This document shows positions 18,685 through 26,135 of a stretch of DNA of 37,275 bases, in pieces. The notes beneath the pieces are model-generated. The model was not told the DNA's origin, did not search any database, and saw only the letters and a list, made by a program, of their open reading frames with translations. A program made the translations under genes and the position numbers. How positions within the stretch are numbered: position 1 is the first letter of the stretch; the number at the start of each line of letters is the position of its first letter. Source of the DNA: Lachnospiraceae bacterium (lineage in GTDB: Bacteria; Bacillota; Clostridia; Lachnospirales; Lachnospiraceae). Where the stretch lies: contig JAQUUX010000029.1 in the NCBI GenBank assembly GCA_028693705.1, positions 1-37,275 on the forward strand, given 5' to 3'.

Positions 18685-19701
18685 TTAGAACTGTTTCAAA
18701 AACCGAATATCATTTTCATACAACAGTCTCATATCATCAATCTCATATTTTAACAAAGTAATACGCTCTAATCCTACACCAAAAGCAAAACCGGAATATT
18801 CCTGTGGATCGATACCGCTCATTTTCAGTACCTTAGGATGTACCATGCCACAGCCTAAGATCTCGATCCAGCCTTCACCCTTACAGAAACGACAGCCCTT
18901 GCCGCCACATTTAAAGCAGCTCACATCCATCTCTGCACTGGGCTCTGTAAATGGGAAATGATGAGGTCTGAATTTAACTTTTGTATCTTCTCCGAATAAT
19001 TGTCTTGCAAACTCTGCCAGAGTACCTTTCAGATCTGCAAAGGTAATATTCTTATCCACTACCATACCTTCAATCTGGTTAAAGCATGGAGAATGAGTTG
19101 CATCCACTTCATCTGCACGGAATACACGTCCCGGTGCCAGCATACGAATTGGCAGTTTTCCTTTTTCCATTTCACGAACCTGACAAGGAGATGTCTGGGT
19201 TCTTAACAGAATATCGGAGTTGATATAGAAGGTATCCTGCTCATCCTTTGCGGGATGATCTGCTGGAATATTCAATGCTTCAAAATTGTAATAATCTTTT
19301 TCAATTTCCGGGCCTTCCATGACTTCATAGCCCATACCTACGAAGATACGCTCTACTTCTTCCAGGGCAATCGTATTTGGATGACGATGACCAACGTTGT
19401 TTTTCTTTGCAGGCAGGGTTACGTCGATAACCTCACTCTTTAATTTGGCTTCTCTGAGAGCAGCCTCCATTTTATTTTTTGCTTCTTCTAAGACCTTTTC
19501 GATTTCTTCTCTGGTCTCGTTTACCATCTGACCAACCTTTGGACGATCCTCCGGTGCCACATCCTTCATGCTCTTTAATACGGCTGTCAGTTCGCCTTTT
19601 TTACCCAGGAAATTAACACGTACTTCATTCAGTTTTTCCAGGGCATCACTTGATGCGATCTGCTCCAATGCCTCTTTTTTGATTTCTTCTAAGGTTTTCA
19701 T
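18685..19701 (-). CDS. pheS: Phenylalanyl-tRNA synthetase alpha subunit
   Basis: Catalytic chain of PheRS, about 338 residues. The N-terminal coiled coil (about 1-85) is followed by the class II core with motif 2 (MLAPGRVFRADEVDATHSP) and motif 3 (GFAFGVGLERITLLKY), plus the cysteine-rich insert CFKCGGKGCRFCKGEGW common in Firmicutes. I chose ATG 19701 because the upstream ATG at 19713 is itself part of the ATGGAGGAG ribosome site. Expression is expected to depend on uncharged tRNA-Phe through the T-box leader. Confidence 0.97.
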   Translation of the reverse strand: MKTLEEIKKEALEQIASSDALEKLNEVRVNFLGKKGELTAVLKSMKDVAPEDRPKVGQMVNETREEIEKVLEEAKNKMEAALREAKLKSEVIDVTLPAKKNNVGHRHPNTIALEEVERIFVGMGYEVMEGPEIEKDYYNFEALNIPADHPAKDEQDTFYINSDILLRTQTSPCQVREMEKGKLPIRMLAPGRVFRADEVDATHSPCFNQIEGMVVDKNITFADLKGTLAEFARQLFGEDTKVKFRPHHFPFTEPSAEMDVSCFKCGGKGCRFCKGEGWIEILGCGMVHPKVLKMSGIDPQEYSGFAFGVGLERITLLKYEIDDMRLLYENDIRFLKQF

Positions 19702-19739
19702 ATTCTCCTCCATTGTTTTATTTTCTTAATTTTAGGGTA

Positions 19740-20015
19740 CAAAAAAGTCCCCTGCAAAAATGCAAGGGACGAAATAACTTTACCAGATCTGATCTGTCAG
19801 TTTTCCGCGGTACCACCCGACTTCCTGTGAAATGACACAGGCTCTCAAACAGTGTAACGAACTGTGGACGTCTCCGACTACTTCCCTTTCGGGTGTTTAC
19901 CAGAGAAGCTCCGGTGCGAAACTCAAGCTACTTTTGAACTGAAGGAAGCTTTCAGCCTGTGACTTCCTCTCTCTAGCAGAAAAAATAGATCTACATACAC
20001 CTTCATTGCTTTTTT
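19740..20015 (-). promoter_or_regulatory. T-box leader (tRNA-Phe sensing) of the pheS-pheT operon
   Basis: About 275-nt leader with the hallmark antiterminator sequence GGGTGGTACCGCGG (19805-19818, minus strand), which pairs with the free CCA end of uncharged tRNA. In the Stem I region, GAGTTTCGCACC carries a TTC triplet at 19918-19920, a fitting Phe specifier. The 3' end forms the competing terminator. Uncharged tRNA-Phe would favour antitermination and expression of pheST and the genes behind it. The specifier assignment was made by eye; the T-box call itself is firm. Confidence 0.93.
19741..19770 (-). terminator. T-box intrinsic terminator hairpin
   Basis: Arms gtcccctgca (19747-19756) and tgcaagggac (19761-19770) with a four-base loop. 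On the minus strand it is followed by TTTTTT (19741-19746), a classic Rho-independent terminator about 40 bp before the pheS start. Confidence 0.92.
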
Positions 20016-20021
20016 AATCAT

Positions 20022-20051
20022 TTTATAAAAACTAAAGTTAATTCTATGCAA
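20022..20051 (-). promoter_or_regulatory. Predicted sigma-A promoter of the T-box transcript
   Basis: Minus-strand -35 TTGCAT (20046-20051), 18-bp spacer and -10 TATAAA (20022-20027), placing the RNA start near 20,015. The -35 overlaps the end of the ATPase gene. Confidence 0.5.
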
Positions 20052-21378
20052 AATGGGATGGATTGTCAAGTCTTCTACTTAATAAAAGATTCAGATTTCC
20101 AATATTATATAAAGGAATATTGGTCATCCAGTCCTGTTCCCGGTAATCTGACATAGAAGTCCTTACTGCATTCATGTTTTCATATTTCTGTACAAACATC
20201 CGCAAACTTTTTGCCTGAAGATTTTCTTCCGCCTTAACTTCTACCGGAACTATGTCATCTTCCGTCTGAATTAAAAAATCCAATTCCGCAATTCCGCCTT
20301 CAGCTGACCAGTAAAACAGATCATTTTCCGGATTAACTATAAGCTGTTGAAGGACATATTGCTCGGTCAATGCACCTTTAAACTCTTCGAATAGGCGATT
20401 TCCTTCCAGAATTGTTTTTGCACTTAATCTTGACATTGCACCAAGCAAACCAACATCTAAGACAAAAAGCTTAAAGGCTGAAAAATCCTGATATGCCCGC
20501 AAGAGAAAGTCTGGTTTCTTAACACGATTTATTTTATATACAAGTCCCACATCTATAAGCCAGGTGATTGCAATTTCATATTCTCTGGCTCTTGCACCTT
20601 CTCTTATCAGTCCATATATAAATTTTTTATTTTCTTTTGCAAGCTGTGTGGGAACAGAATTCCACAACATACGAATACGTGTTACTATATCCTCCGGAGC
20701 ATGCTTTGAAAAATCATTTTCATACGCATACAGTAGCTTATTTTGTATCGTTCTGACTCTTTTTACATCATGATGTTCAACAAAATCCGCAACTGCCTCC
20801 GGCATCCCCCCAACATAGTAATAATATTTTAAGTGATCTATATATTTTGTTTTAAAATCAGAAATCATCCTGTAATCAGTTTTATCCAGCAGCTGAACCA
20901 GATCATCACCCTCTATCGCCATAAGATACTCTCTGTATGTCATCGGATAAAGATCAATAAAATCTACCTTTCCTACAGGAAATGACGTCCCTTCGTGTAA
21001 AGCAATTCCTAAAAGTGAACCGGCGGCTATAATATGATATTGTGGGGCTAATTCACAAAAATATTTGAGTGATTTTAGCGCCCTCGGTATCTCCTGCACT
21101 TCATCAAAAATAAGCAATGTTTCTTCCGGTATTATTTTAAAACCAGCCTCAATTTCCAATGAAGAAATAATACGGTCAATATCAAAAGCATCTCGAAACA
21201 CATTTTCAACGCGTTCATTTTCATCCATCATAATATAAGCTGTTTTTTTATAATATTTTTTTCCAAATTCTTTCATCAGCCAGGTTTTTCCAACCTGACG
21301 CGCTCCTCGTAAAATCAAAGGTTTACGATTTGAACTATTCTTCCATTGAACTAACTGTTCTATAGCCTCTCTATACAT
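20044..21378 (-). CDS. AAA-type ATPase with C-terminal DUF4143 domain
   Basis: Member of the widespread bacterial ATPase family with a P-loop domain and a C-terminal DUF4143 nuclease-fold-like domain. Walker A is GARQVGKTW (about residues 25-33 from ATG 21378) and Walker B is LLIFDEVQEIP (about 89-99). The C-terminal domain carries ELDFLIQTEDDIVPVEVKAEE, resembling a PD-(D/E)xK pattern (D, ExK). The upstream ATG (21390) is part of the GGAGGTGGAG ribosome site, so I start at 21378. It ends in TAG. Such genes often occur alone and are of unclear function; nothing in the neighbourhood explains it. Confidence 0.9.
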   Translation of the reverse strand: MYREAIEQLVQWKNSSNRKPLILRGARQVGKTWLMKEFGKKYYKKTAYIMMDENERVENVFRDAFDIDRIISSLEIEAGFKIIPEETLLIFDEVQEIPRALKSLKYFCELAPQYHIIAAGSLLGIALHEGTSFPVGKVDFIDLYPMTYREYLMAIEGDDLVQLLDKTDYRMISDFKTKYIDHLKYYYYVGGMPEAVADFVEHHDVKRVRTIQNKLLYAYENDFSKHAPEDIVTRIRMLWNSVPTQLAKENKKFIYGLIREGARAREYEIAITWLIDVGLVYKINRVKKPDFLLRAYQDFSAFKLFVLDVGLLGAMSRLSAKTILEGNRLFEEFKGALTEQYVLQQLIVNPENDLFYWSAEGGIAELDFLIQTEDDIVPVEVKAEENLQAKSLRMFVQKYENMNAVRTSMSDYREQDWMTNIPLYNIGNLNLLLSRRLDNPSHFA

Positions 21379-21439
21379 CTCCACCTCCATAGATGATCAT
21401 ACAACAACATTTTAGTTTTTCATAAGATCATCTATATTA

Positions 21440-21580
21440 TACGCATTTTACGAGTACACAGCAACAGGAAATCACATTTTCCCAACGAGTTTTTTATATT
21501 ATATTCACATTTTTCTAACGAGTTTTCAATGTTTCATTCACATTTTTGTGATGAGTTATCTTGATTAATCACATTTTTTC
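21440..21580. repeat. Degenerate tandem repeat of about 33 bp, 3.5-4.5 copies
   Basis: The motif tcacatttt followed by caacgagtttt-like sequence begins at 21472, 21505, 21538 and 21569 (intervals 33, 33, 31). A weaker copy (cattttacgagt) starts near 21,440. It fills most of the gap between the ATPase and the YihY-like gene, and its last partial copy covers the YihY stop codon. Confidence 0.65.
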
Positions 21581-22429
21581 AAAAGTATTTCTCCTTTTTA
21601 ACCTGGCATGAAACAGGAATCGATAAATCGGTGCAAAATATCGATTGATATGTGCTCCGATCAGCACAATATACAGGCAGGCATACAGCCAAAACATCAT
21701 GATCACAATGGTGGCCAGACTGCCGTAGGTACTGTAGCCATTAAAACGATCCACGTAAATAGAAAATGCAAAGGAAAACACACTCCATACCACGGCTGAG
21801 AAAACTGCGCCCGGGAATTGAGCAATGAAACGTTTTTTTTGATTGGGAATATAAGTATAAATCAACATGAAAACCAAAAGTAAAATACACCAGGATACCA
21901 CAAAACGCAATGGCATCATCCAGCCTACAAAGTCACCCATTAAGGGAAAGTCCCGTTCAACCAAACGTAAAATCGCACGACCAAATACGCCCAGGATAAG
22001 CGTTACCGACAAACTCAATAACAAAATCAAGGTATAAAATGAGGACATAATGCGAAGCTGAAAGTAATTTCGATTCTCCTCCACCTCATTTACCCGGTTA
22101 AGCCCTCTGATCAAAGCAAGCATGCCCCTTCCGGCCGCCCAAAGAGTTGCAATGGCAGAAATAGTCAGAACCCCCGCCGAGCTACCGTACACATCCCTGA
22201 TTATACCCTCCATATAAGGATCAAATACATCCGGCAGCATATTGCTGGAAAATGCCAGTATCATATTTTCTGTAAGAGGTGTATAAGGGATAATGGTACA
22301 AATCAGAATCAGCATAGGCACAATAGAAAGAAAGATAAAAAATGCCGTACTGGCAGCAAAAGCGCTGATATTCTTTTGTGACATGTCCTTGGCAAAGTCT
22401 CTTGCAATCCAGTAAAGTTTCCGTGTCAT
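21569..22429 (-). CDS. YihY/BrkB-family inner-membrane protein
   Basis: Polytopic membrane protein of about 286 residues with six hydrophobic segments. The family pattern is clear: FAASTAFFIFLSIVPMLIL near the N-terminus, the central AGRGMLALIRGLNRV segment and STYGSLATIVIMMFWLYACLYIVLIGAHINR near the C-terminus. The family is often mislabelled ribonuclease BN; its function is unsettled. I chose ATG 22429 because AAAGGA lies at normal distance; the longer frame to 22537 has no ribosome site and runs into the divergent promoter. Confidence 0.92.
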   Translation of the reverse strand: MTRKLYWIARDFAKDMSQKNISAFAASTAFFIFLSIVPMLILICTIIPYTPLTENMILAFSSNMLPDVFDPYMEGIIRDVYGSSAGVLTISAIATLWAAGRGMLALIRGLNRVNEVEENRNYFQLRIMSSFYTLILLLSLSVTLILGVFGRAILRLVERDFPLMGDFVGWMMPLRFVVSWCILLLVFMLIYTYIPNQKKRFIAQFPGAVFSAVVWSVFSFAFSIYVDRFNGYSTYGSLATIVIMMFWLYACLYIVLIGAHINRYFAPIYRFLFHARLKRRNTFEKM

Positions 22430-22484
22430 AATATTCCTTTCTATGATCCTGTTTCTATAATAAAACTGTAATTCGTTAAAAATA

Positions 22485-22513
22485 TTCACAAATTCCTTAA
22501 ACTCCGCTATACT
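22485..22513 (+). promoter_or_regulatory. Predicted sigma-A promoter for the IMPase-like gene
   Basis: Plus-strand -35 TTCACA (22485-22490), 17-bp spacer and -10 TATACT (22508-22513), about 55 bp ahead of the ATG. Confidence 0.5.
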
Positions 22514-22567
22514 TAATAACAGTGTATTCCACACCATATTAGAATAGAAAGTTAAAAAGGAGTTATT

Positions 22568-23353
22568 ATGTTAAATCAAATCATCCAAATTGTCAAAAAT
22601 GCAAGTAAGCTTATGAATACCACAGATTTTGAAGTCACCCTGAAAGGAACTGAAAGCAATGTTGTTTCTTCTATTGATATTGCGGTTGAAAAATATTTAA
22701 GAGAACAGCTCATGCCTTTATTCCCGGATACCGGCTTTATCGGAGAAGAATGTGAAGCTTCCGATTTTGACCATACCTACCTCTGGGTTGTGGATCCCAT
22801 TGACGGAACCAAAAACTTCGTCCGTGGCTTAAAATCCAGCTGTATCTCCGTTGGCCTGTTAAAAGATAAAGAACCTTACATGGGCGTTATCTATAATCCC
22901 TATCTGGATGAATTATATTCTGCCGAAAAGGGAAAAGGCGCTTTTTTAAACGGTACGCAGATACATGTGTCTGACAAAAATTTACCAAGCTCTTTGTTCT
23001 GTACCGCCATGAGCCTTTATAATAAGTCCCTTGCTCCTTATTGTTTCCATATTATTGAAAAAGTTTACCCTGACTGTGATGATATCCGTCGTATCGGTTC
23101 CGCTGCCATAGAACTTGCTCTGCTTGCCAGCGGACGTGTGGATCTTTATTTTGAAATTCGTGTATTCCCATGGGATATTGCAGCCGGTATCCTGTTAATC
23201 AGAGAAGCCGGTGGTTTCATTGGTACCATTGATTATGACCAGTTCCCGGTTAATCGTCCTGTACCGGTGTTTGCCGCCAATACAAAAGAAAATTTTGAAT
23301 ATCTGCAAAAAATCATTCTGGAAGAAATTCCACATATACCATACGAAAACTAA
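22568..23353 (+). CDS. Inositol-monophosphatase family phosphatase
   Basis: Mg2+-dependent, Li+-sensitive type phosphatase; substrates of the family include inositol phosphate, 3'-phosphoadenosine 5'-phosphate and fructose bisphosphate. 261 residues. The metal-binding motifs are present in order: GEE (about 66-68), WVVDPIDGTKNFVRG (about 76-90) and the C-terminal FPWDIAAGILLIREAGG (about 200-216). AAAAAGGAG precedes the ATG. It is a single gene divergent from the YihY-like gene and ends in a strong terminator. Sequence alone does not settle whether it is SuhB-like or CysQ-like. Confidence 0.92.
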   Translation: MLNQIIQIVKNASKLMNTTDFEVTLKGTESNVVSSIDIAVEKYLREQLMPLFPDTGFIGEECEASDFDHTYLWVVDPIDGTKNFVRGLKSSCISVGLLKDKEPYMGVIYNPYLDELYSAEKGKGAFLNGTQIHVSDKNLPSSLFCTAMSLYNKSLAPYCFHIIEKVYPDCDDIRRIGSAAIELALLASGRVDLYFEIRVFPWDIAAGILLIREAGGFIGTIDYDQFPVNRPVPVFAANTKENFEYLQKIILEEIPHIPYEN

Positions 23354-23357
23354 TAGT

Positions 23358-23392
23358 AAGGATTCACGGCAACCGCTGTGAATCCTTTTTTC
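23358..23392. terminator. Intrinsic terminator after the IMPase-like gene
   Basis: Stem aaggattcacggc (from 23358) with gctgtgaatcctt (to about 23387), short loop, then a T-run on the plus strand. The A-rich left flank is modest, so it mainly serves the plus-strand gene but may also stop the convergent one. Confidence 0.85.
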
Positions 23393-23399
23393 TAAACTT

Positions 23400-24185
23400 T
23401 TAGTCGGTCAAATCAACATAATTATGTAAAAACCAGGCTTTTGCATAGACACTGTTAAAGGATTTGTCGTCCCCATCCACAACCGTGGCATAGACTCCGG
23501 TTAAATGTTTATAATACTGACGATTCCAGTAAAATTCATTAAATAGTGCCGCGATAATTGCTATGATGATCACTTTAACATTTCCCATATCCATCATTAT
23601 AATGCCAATCAGTTCTACCAATGTTGCCATTAACACCATCACTTGAAATAAAATAGTTTCTGCACTGTTTAACATCTTTCTGTAAGTTTTCCAGACACTT
23701 ATCTTTTTATGGTAATAGCGGGTACTTTTATCTGCCGGATGCGGATCTAACTCCCCGTCTTTAAATTGCAGAATAGACTGGGTATTTTTCAAAAGTGACT
23801 GATAAAAAAGACCCTGTATCAATGTTTTATTGATATAAACCGGTTCTACATTAAATAACTGGCTGATAACACGACAGCAAATCCAGTATATTTCCTTATA
23901 GATACGGTACCTGTTTATGACAATACACATCATACTGCCCAAAATATAAAGGGTCAAAAAACAGGCTCCCTTCATCCAGTTCTCCACATCTAAACTGACC
24001 ACAGTAGGAATCACAAAACTGATAACGGCAATATAAAATGCGATAATCTGATCTCGTTTACTTTGCTGTAATCCCAGCTCATTACTGCACAATTCATAAG
24101 TTTTCTCAAGACGAAGATCTGTTTCCTCCTGCACCATATGACTATCAATATGTAAGTTCCTGTAGCTTTTTGTTTCACTCATCAT
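23400..24185 (-). CDS. Unknown multi-pass membrane protein
   Basis: I do not recognise the family. 261 residues with two hydrophobic hairpins: about residues 48-90 (FYIAVISFVIPTVVSLDVEN then ACFLTLYILGSMMCIVI) and about 180-220 (LFQVMVLMATLVELIGIIMM then VKVIIIAIIAALFNEFYW). Between them lies a cytosolic helical region of about 90 residues with many charged and aromatic residues. The two-hairpin layout resembles SLATT-like proteins, but I cannot confirm that. GGAG lies ahead of two adjacent ATGs (24185 and 24182). It is a single gene just downstream of the 6S RNA terminator. Confidence 0.82.
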   Translation of the reverse strand: MMSETKSYRNLHIDSHMVQEETDLRLEKTYELCSNELGLQQSKRDQIIAFYIAVISFVIPTVVSLDVENWMKGACFLTLYILGSMMCIVINRYRIYKEIYWICCRVISQLFNVEPVYINKTLIQGLFYQSLLKNTQSILQFKDGELDPHPADKSTRYYHKKISVWKTYRKMLNSAETILFQVMVLMATLVELIGIIMMDMGNVKVIIIAIIAALFNEFYWNRQYYKHLTGVYATVVDGDDKSFNSVYAKAWFLHNYVDLTD

Positions 24186-24213
24186 TTTTCTCCAATATCG
24201 CTTATCCGGTATT

Positions 24214-24243
24214 TAAAAAAGCTGCTGCAATATATGCAGCAGC
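24214..24243 (-). terminator. 6S RNA intrinsic terminator
   Basis: Arms gctgctgca (24221-24229) and tgcagcagc (24235-24243) with a five-base loop, followed on the minus strand by TTTTTT (24214-24220 region). Confidence 0.9.
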
Positions 24244-24433
24244 CCTTACTCTTTTGTATAACCCCAAAATGTCGGCTCCCACCTTTTGACTCCTAGTTAT
24301 TCAACTAGGTGGGTGACCGCAATCCTGCTTCTGTCTTCCACTGCAAACGGAGGCCTGACATCCACACGACAATATAGGAATCCCGTTTAAAGTAAATGTA
24401 GGTTCAAAAATAGCAAGAGCAACATTTCAGGTT
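24214..24433 (-). ncRNA. ssrS: 6S RNA (RNA polymerase regulator)
   Basis: A 220-nt non-coding transcript fits here. On the minus strand it contains the segments AAACGGGATTCCTATATTG (about 24,385), CAGGCCTCCGTTTGCAGTGG and AGACAGAAGCAGGATTGCGG, followed by GTCACCCACC, which I recognise as typical of 6S RNA of Clostridia. These would form the long imperfect hairpin with a central bubble that mimics an open promoter and traps sigma-A holoenzyme in stationary phase. The CACC/GGTG and CTAGTT/AACTAG pairings near 24,290-24,310 form a 3' side stem. It has its own promoter and a strong terminator. The identity is from memory of the family, not from a covariance search. Confidence 0.78.
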
Positions 24434-24439
24434 AGTTAT

Positions 24440-24468
24440 ATTATATCCAATCAAACCTTACATTACAA
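24440..24468 (-). promoter_or_regulatory. Sigma-A promoter of the 6S RNA gene
   Basis: Minus-strand -35 TTGTAA (24463-24468), 17-bp spacer and a perfect -10 TATAAT (24440-24445), placing the start near 24,433. The rest of the gap to the EAL gene (24,469-24,536) shows nothing further. Confidence 0.75.
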
Positions 24469-24536
24469 CCGGAACTTTTTTTTCAAAATTTGTATTTTGC
24501 TCTGCATCTTCATATAACCGGCATTTATTTTACCGC

Positions 24537-25502
24537 CTATTTATCCAGCATTTTTTCCATGATATCAATTCCATTTTCCATATCTGTAAAAGTTGGATAA
24601 TACTCCCCCGGATTAAAGCCCTGGCGGGTTATTTTCTTATTTAACTGGTCAAAATCCCTAAGGTTTACCGGCTTGGAGAAAAAGAATCCCTGTGCAATAT
24701 CACAGCCGATTTCAGTTAAGAAATTAGCCTGTTCCATGGTCTCAACTCCTTCTGTGATCACGGTAAGATCCAGTTCTTTTGCCATGGCAATCAGGTATCT
24801 GAGAATGGTCAGACCCTCCTCACTTTTGCTGTTATCTGTTAAAAATTTCCGATCCAGTTTTACCATGGATACCGGCAGATCACGAAGCAGATTCACCGGT
24901 GAACTCTGGCTTCCAAAGTTATCAATACTGAGAATAAATCCTTCGTCGTGAAGTTTTTTTACATGGGCAGGCACATCACTTCCGCCGCTTGTCAGCGCCC
25001 TCTCCGGAAGCTCCAGTACGAGCTGATCTTTGTGCAATTTATAACGGCTTAATAATTTAGATAATACCTTGATAAAATCATCGCTGTTTAGGTGAATCGG
25101 TGAAATATTTACCATAACCGGGAGCGGCTCCAGTTTGTTATCAATCCAGCGGCGAATGGTCTTACAGGCTTCTTCCCACATATAATAATCCAACTTTAAC
25201 ATCAGGTTCGTGTTTTCAAAAACCGGCAGGAATGCATATGGCGATAACAGTCCTCGTTCCGGATGTTCCCAGCGTACCAGTGCTTCTGCACTGTAGATCT
25301 GATAGATGTGAAGATCTACCATGGGCTGCAGATACATCACAAATTTACGTTCATCCAGCGCTTGTTCCATCTCCGTACACATCTTACGGTTTTCAGCAAA
25401 TTTTCGTCCAAGTTCTTCATTAAATTCGGCATAATTATCTGTTTTATCCTTTGGTGCAGATCGTTGTGCCAAAACAGCACAGCTTAACATATCCAGAACA
25501 GA
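24537..25502 (-). CDS. EAL-domain half of a GGDEF-EAL protein, after an in-frame TAG
   Basis: This frame continues that of the GGDEF half with only TAG (25503-25505) between; the first ATG is at 25490, without an AGGAG site. The segment SVLDMLSCAVLAQRSAPKD is the expected end of the GGDEF domain, so the stop sits inside a domain. An EAL domain follows: SAEALVRWEHP, NISPIHL, LELPER, IDNFGSQ, VKLDRKF, ITEGVET and AQGFFFSKP. The usual DDFG is DNFG and TES-type residues are altered, so phosphodiesterase activity is doubtful and c-di-GMP binding alone is possible. It ends in TAG at 24537. Confidence 0.85.
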   Translation of the reverse strand, partial: SVLDMLSCAVLAQRSAPKDKTDNYAEFNEELGRKFAENRKMCTEMEQALDERKFVMYLQPMVDLHIYQIYSAEALVRWEHPERGLLSPYAFLPVFENTNLMLKLDYYMWEEACKTIRRWIDNKLEPLPVMVNISPIHLNSDDFIKVLSKLLSRYKLHKDQLVLELPERALTSGGSDVPAHVKKLHDEGFILSIDNFGSQSSPVNLLRDLPVSMVKLDRKFLTDNSKSEEGLTILRYLIAMAKELDLTVITEGVETMEQANFLTEIGCDIAQGFFFSKPVNLRDFDQLNKKITRQGFNPGEYYPTFTDMENGIDIMEKMLDK

Positions 25503-26123
25503 CTAATTCTTATCCGATATCCGATATATACCAAATTTTACTTCCACCTGAAAAATATCGGAATAGATGGCAACACGTTCTGTTAACTCATGAATAAACG
25601 TAATGGCAGGATCATTTTTTCTTTTCTGTTCCTTTGCCACATCTTCTTCGGTATTTTCCATATTCGTATCCTGACCGTAGTTAGACGGTAGCAATACTGC
25701 AAACAGATTAGATTGCACATGTGCATAAACGCCCTTGCTTCCGATCATATCCCTTATAATATCCGCAGCAAAGGTCAATACCTTATCGCCTTCATTAGAT
25801 CCATACAATCTATTGATAGTCACAATATTGGAAATACCAAAACACAACAGAATATAGGATTCGTTTCCGGCTAATTTCTCCGGCACATATTTCATGAAAT
25901 AATCCTTATTTCCGATTTTGGTAATGGCATCTGTATAGGCCGTTACATGGAGCTCATCCATGGACTGGGTCAGTTCCTCAATTTTCTGGACATACTGAGT
26001 CTTCTGTTCCTCTAACTGGATAACTTCGGTTCCAAGATTTTCCCTGGTAATATCCAATTTACCCTTCAAATAAAATATCAAGAAAAACATTCCTAATACA
26101 AAAAACGCTATCCATCCGCCCAT
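25503..26123 (-). CDS. Membrane-anchored degenerate GGDEF half, ending at an in-frame TAG
   Basis: 206 codons: one N-terminal membrane segment (about 4-20), a coiled coil (about 25-60), then a GGDEF-type domain starting TDAITKIGNKDYF. Where active cyclases have R-GG(D/E)EF this protein reads HVQSNLFAVLLPS, so the cyclase site is lost. The frame stops at TAG (25503-25505) right after KFGIYRISDKN, where the domain normally continues with a helix; the missing helix follows in the same frame. GGAG lies ahead of the ATG, 12 bp after the stop of the giant surface protein, so the two are probably co-transcribed. Restored, it would be about 528 residues, of the degenerate GGDEF-EAL receptor type. Confidence 0.85.
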   Translation of the reverse strand: MGGWIAFFVLGMFFLIFYLKGKLDITRENLGTEVIQLEEQKTQYVQKIEELTQSMDELHVTAYTDAITKIGNKDYFMKYVPEKLAGNESYILLCFGISNIVTINRLYGSNEGDKVLTFAADIIRDMIGSKGVYAHVQSNLFAVLLPSNYGQDTNMENTEEDVAKEQKRKNDPAITFIHELTERVAIYSDIFQVEVKFGIYRISDKN

Positions 26124-26135
26124 GGTGCTCTCCTA

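Noticed and set aside
21440..21580. CRISPR array
   Set aside because: The units are degenerate, tandem and without distinct spacers of constant length, and no cas genes are present.
14688..24539. Genome-wide reassignment of TAG to an amino acid
   Set aside because: TAG ends the M18 aminopeptidase at the family's normal C-terminus, and also the ATPase and the EAL gene. Full reassignment would fuse the aminopeptidase to QueA.
11524..26123. Direct pathway between the PilZ protein and the GGDEF-EAL protein
   Set aside because: They are 13 kb apart on separate transcripts, and the GGDEF motif is degenerate; the shared second messenger alone does not show a link.
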